A program made the position numbers and the translations under genes. A stretch of 64,000 nt of DNA. Source: Amphiduros pacificus. Its lineage: Eukaryota > Annelida > Polychaeta > Phyllodocida > Hesionidae. The notes under the pieces were generated by a model. That model did not search any database. It was not told the DNA's origin and worked only from the letters and a program-made list of their open reading frames with translations. Of the stretch, positions 46,101 to 56,900 are shown piece by piece. Where the stretch lies: assembly GCA_949316495.1 (NCBI GenBank), contig OX439004.1, positions 1,759,001-1,823,000 of the forward strand, in the 5' to 3' direction. The stretch's first letter is position 1, and each line of letters begins with the position of its first letter.

Positions 46101-49100
46101 AAGAGTTACTATATCAAGAGTTACTATATCAAGAGTTACTATATCAAAAGTTACTTTATCATGAGTCACTATATCATGAGTCACTTTATCAGGAGTTACT
46201 ATATTATGAGTTAATATAATGAGTCACTATATCATGAGTCACTATATCATGAGTCACTATATCATGAGTCACTATATCATGAGTCACTATATCATGAGTT
46301 ATTATATCATGAGTTACTACCGGTATAGCATGATTTATTATATCATGAGTTATTATACATGTATGAGTTATTATATCATGAGTTATTATATCATGAGTTA
46401 TTATATCATGAGTCACTATGTCATGAATTACTATATTATGAATTATTTTATCATAAATTACTGTATCAAGAATTAATGTACCAACAGCTTAAATTATGCA
46501 CCCTACATATTTAATGTTATCACAGTGACAAGGATTTCAGCAGTCAAGATCTGAATTCTGTAACTTGCTTAAATAATGTCGGACTTCAAAACATACAAAG
46601 CTGGTCTTCCTTGACAAGCAGAAATTTTGATTTTGGAACTTAAATTGTGAATAAGACAGAGCAAAATGTCAGAGTCACTGTTGACGGTCACAGAGACACA
46701 CAGACCCAGCTAGCATCAAGTCTATATTGGCGCCTCTATAATCAGGTCTCACTTACATGTCAGCATCCTCATCCCTTCTGTTAGTTTCTGCTGCAAAGCT
46801 CGTCCCAATCTGCTCCATCTCCTCAGATGAAAGCCTGAAAATAAATAACTTATAATGTTTAAATGCAGACAAATTTATATATTACAAGATAATTAAAGTT
46901 TTAACAATATTTTAATATATTATATAGATTCTCAGGGAATATATGTTAGCCATCTAACTATTTCATAAGTATTTACCCATAAAGCATAATAAAAAAAAGA
47001 AGTAAAGCTGACATTTATATACCGCTGATTCCAGACAATGTCTGCTCATAGCGGTTGATAGTTACTGGCCAGGATTCGAACCGGGAATCCCTGGAACTCA
47101 AGGCAGATACTCTACCAATTGAGCTATTTCGGCCAATATAGGTGAAATTGCAAGTATAATTCATTAAAATTAAATCATTTGGTAAGAGAGAACAGGAAGC
47201 TCAAAAGAGGTATTTTCCTAATTTCTGTGAAGCCATCCTGAATCTTCTGTCAAGTGAAATAAGGCCGCAATATGCATATACCGTATTTACTCGAATATAA
47301 GATGATTCGTGTATAAGACGACCCCCCCCAATTGACGTTATTTTGCTTAAAAAGACCAATTTCCGAATACAAGACGAGTCGGGAAATCTTGAGACATAGG
47401 CACTGCTACCATTCAACCATAAGACGACCCCCCCCCCCCAAACACTAACTGAAGAGAAATAAGGCCATTATATGTTTATAGTACATATTGTTAACTTACT
47501 TATGTTGTTTGAGTGCCTTCATGTCAATATATCCTCCAGTTTTCAATTTGAATGGATCATCCTGAAAATAAACAATAACAATTATTTTGGAAAACATATT
47601 AATAAATACTGTACATGGTGTACAGCATGTAATACAAGTCAATGCAAATATATCAAGGCAAATTATCAGATGGGCCATTAAAGATAAACCACACCCCAGT
47701 CATGCCATCCTTGTTACTAATCCTTTTGAACCAATGAAGTTGTGCATCTGTGTATCTAAGTGTTTTGACCCAAACCCTTCTCAAACTCAGTTTGTAATGG
47801 TTAGGTGACAACATTAGGTCACCATGTTTTTGCTTGTGCTTGTTTTGGTCTAGTGGCTGGATGTTTGAGATTCGTTTGATAAAGCCTGTGTAGTCCTGTC
47901 ATGTAATTCATTTTAGCAACCATCTTTAGGTTTTTCTGTCAAATGAGGAATGTTTACATTAGGAAGAAAAGGGGTGAAATGCAAAAGAACCTGTCTATCT
48001 AAATAGTAATAATCACATAACTGGTGAAAATAATTTGCAGAATAGTATATTCTACCAGTCTCTAAAATAAATTTAATGTGATTTTACCTTTTCATGAATA
48101 TATACTCACTTTGTCCTCTTGTTTTTCCACCTCAACGAGTCCTTGTGATAACATTTCTGCACTGACACCCTGAGTTCTTTTCCGTAATTTCTGCACCTTA
48201 CGCATTTCTTCCAATGATGCATGGCCACTGCAAAAATAAGCAATGCAAATATTGCATCTTCATTAATTTTGTTACAGAAATCTGTTTAACACTTTGAAAT
48301 TTGCAAAATTACTATACAACCACAAATATAATTGGTAAACTTGTACCTGCTCAAGACTTTGAAATTACTCAGTTTTCAAAATTCAATTTTCAAATAAATC
48401 AGATGCAAGAATTCCCTATCAGAAATGGTTTAAACAGTTCCACTAATGGCTGGTGTTAAGTTTTTGCTTGAGTGTTTGCAATCAGCAACCAAACCTTACT
48501 GATCATTTCCATCACATAGCATAACTTATCGGCCCTTTTAGATACGATATTTCGCCCAAATCTCACCATAAAAACCTGACAATATATTGCCCAGTGTTTG
48601 CATCTTGCTCTGATGATTACGGTAACTGTTCACATCTATAGATCTTTTCCGTGAGTGTATTAAATGCCACTCAGTTAAGGTTTCACCAGACTGGATTCCA
48701 TCTCAATCCTCCAAGTAGGAATAGAGACCAGTGCGGACCACGGCCCACGGCCCATGTCTGCCTCAATCAAAGCACTTTTTTCTGATTTGATGGTTATTTC
48801 CACATCTTTATACTTCATATACTTTATTGGCTTTATGCACACTCACACTAAACAGATTGCACTCACACAAACAAATGTGATTGGTTGCTCAGATCTTATA
48901 CCCAATTTGAAGAACTCTAGTTCACAGGGATTCTGATAAATCACAGCAGTGCTTTCAATGGCCCATACCAGACACTAATATTGATTTGGGTCAGGGCAAT
49001 GTCATGAGCTTCATGAATATCCAAAATCTCGACATGTACTTACAAAAGCTAACAGGCATCTAAACACCAATCCCAAGAACAAATGTTGTGTCTTGGAAGC

Positions 49101-50561
49101 ATCTTGTGACATTCTTGTTTCAATCAGTTGCTAAACATTGTGCTTATTTGAGCAAAGTGTACATTCAATTGGAATCTGCCAGCTCAAAGTGTTGAAATCA
49201 GCTGACCTCAACACTATCATGTAAATGGGGCAAATCCATCTGCCATCTACTGTCACCTAGTTTGCCGCTTCGCCAAGATGTTCTGGGTGGTGGGCTGTCC
49301 ACCAGTCAATCAAGTATGGACAGCGTATAGGAAGGTATCACCGCAAATTTCAGCAGAATCTGCCAGCTTAAATCTTGCACACAATTGAAACTCTAACATT
49401 CCACAACAATCTGCCGTGATATCTCATGAGACACCACCTGCACGTGATTGGCTGATTGTTTACTGGGGGAATGGCGATCTGCAAACTAGATGTCAGATGG
49501 ACGCGTGGCTTGCACACGACTGGTCGGGCAGAAAGTGCCTCTGGCACATAATTGTGTAATGTCAGGCAGGTCGGCCAATTTCACTGCCCTGCAGCTGCGC
49601 TGGCCAATTCCAATCATGTGTACCCCTGTGTACTTCAGTCTGGATTGAGCCGTCCTCCAACAGCCATTTGCCTTTGCAGTTTGCCTCATTTTGAACTACA
49701 TAGATACCATTCATAAATTTGGTTGCTAAGTGTTTGTAAATATGCGCAGAAGCTTCAGAAAACAGCTTAAACTCGTCTGTATCATTGAAACCAATAGACA
49801 AAAACATCGGACCTTGCCTTGCTAGGGGCTGTTATTCAACACTGCTACATTTTTTAATTATGCATTGCACCAACTTGGTAAACATTCACAGTGTACAGAG
49901 ATAACAGTCTTTTTAATTCTGAAAAGTCAAACAATGGGACGTAATCACATAATAAATCAGTTGGTGTGAACAGATTTCACAATCCTTTTGTCTTTTTGAT
50001 ATAAATTGACTGTAAAGAAAAACCTTGTACCGATGCTAATCTGTTATACTACAGATGGCGTGAAAAGTAAACGTTCCATCTGACGGGAAAAGCGGGAGCT
50101 TTATCCTGCCTGTACTTCAGGTTTCTGCCAAAATCTGCCACTATACTGCCACCAAATCCACCGGGCTATACCTGCCAGCGGACCGGCGAATTACGCGGCG
50201 GACACACGATTGGTCCGGTGAGGGTGCCACTTTGCATACGATTGTACTCTCGGCACTCTCGGCGGGATGCCATTTGGTTTTGCCGAGTAAACTTATAGAT
50301 GTAGAAACTTATAGATGTTGTGTATAGGCATGCAGGTCGGTGGGTTTCACTGCCTTCCGCCAGCGGGTTCCAATCATGTGTACCCTTTGAAACCCTACCC
50401 TTTGATTGAAACTGAAACTTGAATTGAGCGAACTGACCAAAATTTAAAATAAATTGTAATTCTTAGTAATCTTACCCTGTGGATTCTTGGCCGTCTGAGT
50501 CACTGTCACTCTCTGACTGGTCCTTTCGTCTAAAAGTCCTTTTCTTTCCCTTTTTGAACAT
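43187..50561 (-). CDS. C9orf78: C9orf78/TLS1 homologue, 8 coding exons, 296 aa
   Basis: Minus-strand coding exons in transcript order: 50561-50476, 48227-48110, 47561-47500, 46834-46757, 45823-45617, 44982-44846, 43725-43609 and 43272-43187 (TAA). All are GT-AG and phases join cleanly (891 nt). The protein starts MFKKGKKRTFRRK followed by an acidic SESDSDSD stretch, then family blocks DDPFKLKTGG, AAETNRRDEDADM, EMLSNQMLSGIPEVDLGIE, IPTNMAVNFVQHNR, RVGDAERPP and the C-terminal ATDDFHYEKFKK. These match human C9orf78 (289 aa) block by block from memory. Members of this family are nuclear, intrinsically disordered and bind the Brr2 helicase of the spliceosome. The last two exons are duplicated downstream at 40427-40980. 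Poly(A) signals on the minus strand lie near 42720 and 42555. Confidence 0.93.
43842..44845 (-). other. Part of C9orf78 intron 6
   Basis: No exon is visible. It holds a short poly(C) run near 43890, a (GACA)n patch near 44215 and otherwise unique AT-rich sequence. Confidence 0.5.
45900..46475. repeat. 15-bp repeat in C9orf78 intron 4, about 38 copies
   Basis: The unit is TATATCATGAGTTAT with ACT/ATT and ATGAG/AAGAG variants. Because 15 is a multiple of 3 and the unit lacks stops in some frames, both strands show long repetitive open frames (YIMSY-type, THDIV-type) that are not genes. Irregular ends are at 46318-46325 and 46355-46363. Confidence 0.93.
46990..47134 (-). mobile_element. tRNA-derived SINE (second family)
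   Basis: On the minus strand, 47134 to about 47066 reads as a tRNA-like head: A box TAGCTCAATTGGTAGAG and B box GGTTCGAATCC with a nearly paired T stem. It continues into a short body (CAACCGCTATGAGCAGACAT) and ends in a T-rich TTTACTTCTTTTTTTT stretch. The acceptor-stem halves do not pair fully and the sequence continues past a tRNA 3' end, so a SINE is more likely than a functional tRNA gene. It lies in C9orf78 intron 3. Confidence 0.7.
47279..47452. mobile_element. Truncated TIR element of the TACCGTATTT family
   Basis: The left end TACCGTATTTACTCGAATAT followed by AAGATGA matches the termini of the element at 56303-58325. Internal words (AAGACGAGTCGGGAAATCTT, CTGCTACCATTCAA, TAAGACGACCCCC, ACACTAACT) match it too. 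The right terminal inverted repeat is missing. It is flanked by GAAATAAGGCC at 47256 and 47456 with partial similarity continuing on both sides. It lies in C9orf78 intron 3. Confidence 0.78.
48228..50475 (-). other. C9orf78 intron 1, unassigned repeat-like content
   Basis: No exon seen. 49160-50400 differs from its surroundings: it is less AT-rich and contains scattered near-repeats such as AATCTGCCAGCT (49170, 49357), GCAGGTCGG...TTTCACTGCC (49565, 50331) and CCAATCATGTGTACCC (49610, 50371). These suggest an old mobile element with diverged duplicated parts, but I could not identify the family or clear ends. Confidence 0.5.
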
Positions 50562-50960
50562 TTTATTCTGTCAATAATTAGACAAATTTAGTTTTTACGC
50601 AAACACCACGATTGCTTCACTGAACGATAATATGTTGTAAACACACGCAAGAAATGGCGTAAGTTTGAGCTGGTAAACCCGACGAAATGTTTATCTTCAT
50701 CAAAGGATTTTAGAGAAAAAAACTTCTTTCTTGAAATATCCACTACTCAGGTCGATAATAATCAGGAACAAACAGTGTGTATTAAAGAGGTTGCTTGTTA
50801 AGCGTATGAAACACAATTTATTTAGGCCTAGATTCATCACAAGCTGAAAGGGGGAGGCGTTTGACAATCCCGGGCCTTCGGCCGTTCAAGTTTAGGCGTT
50901 TTAACGAAGTGAGAGCAGATCACTGGAAGGCAGGCACTGTGGAAAAGTTCTTGTCACAAA
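50562..50960. promoter_or_regulatory. Bidirectional promoter region between C9orf78 and ZGPAT
   Basis: The two start codons diverge with only 399 bp between them, so both promoters and 5' UTRs must fit here. No TATA box is evident for either gene. The ZGPAT-proximal half is richer in GC (GAATCCCGGGCCTTCGGCC-like stretch near 50865-50885). AAATGGCG near 50653 resembles a YY1-type site. Transcription start sites cannot be placed from sequence. Confidence 0.75.
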
Positions 50961-53900
50961 ATGGGTGAACATGAAATTCAAGCTTCTCTCGATCTTTATA
51001 ATGTACAGGTAAGTTTGCAAAAACATGAGGCATAAAGTGATAAATGGTCATTCTCTTGTTAAGAAAATTAGGACAAAAAATGACATTGATTTTCAAGTTT
51101 CATTTTTATTTCATTCCATCTCTCCTTGCTCTCCTTCAAATCACTTTATATTTTATGGGTAGATCTGAGAGCAAGAATTTCATTGCTCTCAGTGTAGATT
51201 AATATTTTTCAAATGCATGTGGAACAAATGAAAACAACTAATGCCATCAGAGATATTTAAATGTGTTAAATGTCTCTAATGCCATGTACTGTATTTAGAT
51301 TTTATCAGTTAATTTGGTACTTTGCAGTTGGAGCAGGTTGTATTGGCTCTGGCAGTGACAACAGAAGAGAGTGCACGTGCTGACCTCACAAAACTACAGT
51401 CTGATCTCACAGAACTAATAGTCCTCACAGAAGGTAAACTATAGCGCGCTGACCTCGCAAAACTACAGTCTGATCTCACAGAACTAATAGTCCTCACAGA
51501 AGGTAAACTATAGCGTGCTGACCTCACAAAACTACAGTCTGATCTCACAGAACTAATAGTCCTCACAGAAGGTAAACTATAGCGTGCTGACCTCACAAAA
51601 CTACAATCTGATCTCACAGAACTAATAGTCCTCACAGAAGGTAAACTATAGCGTGCTGACCTCACAAAACTACAATCTGATCTCACAGAACTAATAGTCC
51701 TCACAGAAGGTAAACTATAGCGTGCTGACCTCACAAAACTACAATCTGATCTCACAGAACTAATAGTCCTCACAGAAGGTAAACTATAGCTTGCTGACCT
51801 CACAAAACTACAATCTGATCTCACAGAACTAATAGTCCTCACAGAAGGTAAACTATAGCGTGTTGACCTCACAAAACTACAGTCTGATCTCACAGAACCA
51901 ATAGTCCTCACAGAAGGTAAACTATAGCGTGTTGACCTCACAAACTACAATCTGATCTCACAGAACTAATAGTCCTCACAGAAGGTAAACTATAGCGTGC
52001 TGACCTCACAAAACTACAATCTGATCTCACAGAACTAATAGTCCTCACAGAAGGTAAACTATAGCGTGCTGACCTCACAAAACTACAGTCTGATCTCACA
52101 GAACTAATAGTCCTCACAGAAGGTAAACTATAGTGTGCTGACCTCACAAAACTACAATCTGATCTCACAGAACTAATAGTCCTCACAGAAGGTAAACTAT
52201 AGCGTGTTGACCTCACAAACTACAATCTGATCTCACAGAACTAATAGTCCTCACAGAAGGTAAACTATAGCGTGTTGACCTCACAAACTACAATCTGATC
52301 TCACAGAACTAATAGTCCTCACAGAAGGTAAACTATAGCGTGCTGACCTCACAAAACTACAGTCTGATCTCACAGAACTAATAGTCCTCACAGAAGGTAA
52401 ACTATAGCGTGCTGACCTCACAAACTACAATCTGATCTCACAGAACTAATAGTCCTCACAGAAGGTAAACTATAGCGTGCTGACCTCACAAAACTACAGT
52501 CTGATCTCACAGAACTATTAGTCCTCACAGAAGGTAAACTATAGCGTGCTGACCTCACAAAACTACAATCTGATCTCACATAACTAAAAGTCCTCACAGA
52601 AGGTAAACTATAGCGTGCTGACCTCACAAAACTACAATCTGATCTCACATAACTAAAAGTCCTCACAGAAGGTAAACTATAGCGTGCTGACCTCACAAAA
52701 CTACAATCTGATCTCACAGAACTAATAGTCCTCACAGAAGGTAAACTATAGTGTGCTGACCTCACAAAACTACAATCTGATCTCACAGAGCTAATAGTCC
52801 TCACAGAAGGTAAACTATAGCGTGCTGACCTCACAAAACTACAATCTGATCTCACAGAGCTAATAGTCCTCACAGAAGGTAAACTATAGCGTGCTGACCT
52901 CACAAAACTACAATCTGATCTCACAGAACTAATAGTCCTCACAGAAGGTAAACTATAGCGTGCTGACCTCACAAAACTACAGTCTGATCTCACAGAACTA
53001 ATAGTCCTCACAGAAGGTAAACTATAGCGTGCTGACCTCACAAAACTACAGTCTGATCTCACAGAACTAATAGTCCTCACAGAAGGTAAACTATAGCGTG
53101 TTCACTCCTCTCTCCCAGAAAGGGATTGTTAGTTCGCACAGTCCCAGATACTTGTGATATGCGGGTTGTATAAGAGAAATGATTGATGTGTACCTCATAT
53201 TTTTTTTAGGTCATCTAATCAAAGTTTTTAACAGAAATGCTTGCGTGTATGTACTAGATAACATCAATCTTGATTTTAAGTCATAAAACCCATATTTCTA
53301 AACGTTTTAAAAATGATACTTCACTGACATGAAATGATCCATTGGCGGGAATCAACTTTAGTGTATTGGTGGTTCCAGAAATTGGGTGTTCAATTAAACA
53401 AATTGCAAATTTATATTGTTTGGTACATTTTCTTTTTACATGACCTTGTATTATAAGATTTGTTAGAAAGGTAATAAATGCAAGTTTAAGCCCATGATAT
53501 GTACACGCCCCCTTTTGTCAAATGTAAAATCCAGGACCTACCACTAATATCTTTCTGAATGTGCACCGTGTACAAACATCCCAGAGAGCATTAGCTCATT
53601 TTTAATATTGATATATGCTGACAAGAGCCATACAAAAGGAATTGGTCTAATCAGGTTAATTATGGGAATAGTCAATATAACATATCAAATCCATTTTTTC
53701 ACATTGCCATTTTCAACATGTAAGGTTTTAGCTGATGTAGACTCATTTAATCTGTTTTGAAACTTTAAACTGTATCTCTATTCCAAAGTATTATGCATAT
53801 CAAACCAGAAGCAATTTGATTACATGTTGGTGATTTTTTCATTATGGATTTACAAAAAAGACAAATTTTTACTTAATCAGTTGATTTTTGTTTCAGAAAG

Positions 53901-56900
53901 TTTATTGAATGCAAAAAAGGCAAAATTACTCTCTATGCTGGATGATTCCACAACTAGCAGCCATGAATCAGAAGGTAGACGTACTTCAGTGCCAAGCCAG
54001 GGTGACGCCATGGACGCTGAGTTTGCTGCATTCCAGGTAAGACATAGCACGATAAATCACAGACAAATATCAGGTAAATCACAGACAAATATCAGGTAAA
54101 TCACAGACAAATATCAGGTAAATCACAGTCAAATACCAGGTAAATCACAGACAAATATCAGGTAAATCACAGACAGATATCAGGTAAATCACAGACAAAT
54201 ATCAGGTAAATCACAGACAAATATCAGGTAAATATTATTTGGACCAACAAATTGGGAAGTGAGACAGGCAGTGATGTGGCTCCTACCAGGGGTTTCAACT
54301 TTATCTGAAGTCTCATCAGGGATTTGCCACGGTTTTAGAACTGTCATGTTCGGTAGCTGTTATTGCCAGGGTGACAGGGCTCTAAAATGGCGTCATAAAG
54401 GAGAAATTACGTCATGATCAATATTTTGGATGTTAGAGCTCGTGCAGAACCAAAGTTGTCTGGGTTGCACATGGACCAAATTGGTCAAATGAAGGCCCTG
54501 TCCATTTTGGACTGGGGGGATAATGGTGGTGTGGTACCAATTTTTTGGTACCTTTGTTCACTTTGTAGTGAGAGACCCTGATAAACAGGTACGGGGGACC
54601 GGGCAACCTCATTGATGTATGTGAAAAAAAAATATATCAGGTAAATGATGAGGTGAGAATGCCAAGCTAAAACTGTCATATTATTTATCTGAAATGAACA
54701 GAAATTCATTTTAAAATCAAATTATGTCAATATGTATAAATTTATTTCATTGCCCACCAAAGAATAAAGTTAGGTAAATACATTGTTTTTGGTTTTACTC
54801 CTCCCTATTTATTTATCCATCTTGCAGGGTTCACAAGGGCAAAAACCATTACATGTACATCTGAATTAAGTTATATTGTTAAGGAAACAATCTCCACTTA
54901 CTATTTGTTAAGATGAAAATAATGTGTGTCTGTGATACGTTGAAAATTGAATAAATGTACTGGATTATTATAGTTACTTAAAGGTGTATTTTTTCATCTT
55001 GAAGGCAGCCATTGGAGGAGAGACTTCTTCAGGTGATGTTCTCGGACCAGAAACCTCTTCCTCGTCAAGACAGACAGTCACAGCTCAGATGGGTGATGAC
55101 CCTGCCACGAGTTCTACGGCGGGAGCGGAAGATGACGTAGACTTCAGTGAAATCGTGGGCACCAAGTGTCGTGTGTGGTTCAATCAGGACTGGGGACAGT
55201 CGGGATGGCATAACTGCATGGTCCTGTCTGCAGAACCTCTCCATCCTGATAAACCTCCTGCGGTATTGATTGCCATATAACATCTTACTTCATGAAAAAA
55301 ATGTTCATCCCTATCTTGCTAATGAATAAGACTTAATTGTGAATCCCGAAAATTGTATTTGTTGTTTTTATTTACTTTCCTAATGAATCAGGTTCTGAGA
55401 TAAAGAAAAGAGAGAACCTCCATCAATAGGATGAATTTTAAAAAGATGAATATGTACAACAGTATGTTACGGAGTGCTGATTATTATGCCTAAAAACTAG
55501 TGTGAAAATGTTGGGTCAAATTTGATATGCATATTATAGATCATAAGTGTTTTATAAAAAGGTTACAACATAATGTATAAGGGAATGTTATTGATTAGAG
55601 CGCTGTATTTAAGGTGCGTGTGTTGTTTTGCAACCCGGTGCATCGCAGAATGCTGCCTTGTCCGTTCTTCATGGAGGATAGATGTCGATTCTCAGACGAG
55701 GAATGCAGGTCTGTAGACTTCTTGATCATACAAACATTGATAAATTTCTATTCATTGTATCACGTAGATATTCCAAATATATCAGACAAAATGATTTTAA
55801 GAGGCATTTATCCATTTATTCCATCAAGTTATGCACTACACCTATGTGGCTATTACATGAACAAAATTTGCTAATGTGCTCAATATCAGACCACAAAAAC
55901 AATATCTATTCTGGGTACAGAAAATTAAAAATGACCATTGGGCAGGTATTTTTAAAGGGACACAGCAATATTATTGACAAATAAAAACACAACTTGCAAA
56001 TTATCATTTAGTTAAGATGTTAAGTTTTATATGTTGTGTAGAATGCTTCAGAATGATGGATAACCCGTAATTGACTTCTCCTGTTGCTAGGTTTTCCCAT
56101 GGCCATAAGGTTTTGGTGGAAGATCTTGAGGAATTTGAGGACCCAGATTACAGGTAAACAACCAATACATTCATGTTAGAAAGCTATACGTATAACAGTC
56201 TGTAATTATTGTCATTTATTATTTAGCATTGGCAGATTTGATAGGTGATATTGCTATAGTAACATTCTATGTTATGACACAATGGATCTATATTTTGATA
56301 TATACCGTATTTACTCGTGTATAAGACGACTCGTGTATAAGACGAACCCCCAAAATTGAGGTTATTTTGCTTTAAAAAAAACAATTTCCGAATATAAGAC
56401 GAGTTGGTTTTTCTTGACATATCGGCTCTGCTACCATTCAAGCTTCAGCTGAAGCTTGGCGGTCATTTTAAAAGTGAAACTTAAATATGCTTACGATATA
56501 AGATCTTAGCAGTCTTATACACGAGTAAATACGGTAAAACGTAAATATGATGTTCGTATTTTCGAAATAACGAATATCAGACGTAGCGGGTCGATTTTAA
56601 TTGCGTTTTAAATGATAAATAAAGGTATTTACCCAATATTATCACAAATTCGCTTTGCAGGTCAAGAACAGAACAAAACCATCCAATCATTTAACATGCA
56701 TTACGCAATACGAGGTCGTAAGCGGGAGCGACATAACAGATCGATTTTAATTACGTTTTAAATGATAAATAAAGGTATTTACCCAATATTATTTCGAAAC
56801 ACTTTGTTTTGACTTTGTTCTCACTGATTCCAATTATCAGCGTTCACAGTTTTGCATTTCGTCATTGTCTCCACTGCTTTGAGTCGTGTCTTCCCTTTTT

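Noticed and set aside
45849-46476. Repetitive open frames of 70-111 codons on both strands
   Set aside because: The 15-bp repeat is open in several frames; it lies inside a C9orf78 intron.
47066-47134. Functional tRNA gene on the minus strand
   Set aside because: A and B boxes are good but the acceptor stem does not pair fully and the sequence runs on into a SINE-like body and T-rich tail.
51309-53080. Minus-strand open frames of 210, 92 and 220 codons (VRSDCSF-type repeats)
   Set aside because: Antisense translation of the exon 2 plus donor array; openness follows from the 69-bp unit being a multiple of three.
55614-55984. Open frames continuing past ZGPAT exon 5
   Set aside because: Only 55614-55708 matches the family; a GT donor follows and the CCCH finger is completed by the exon at 56091.
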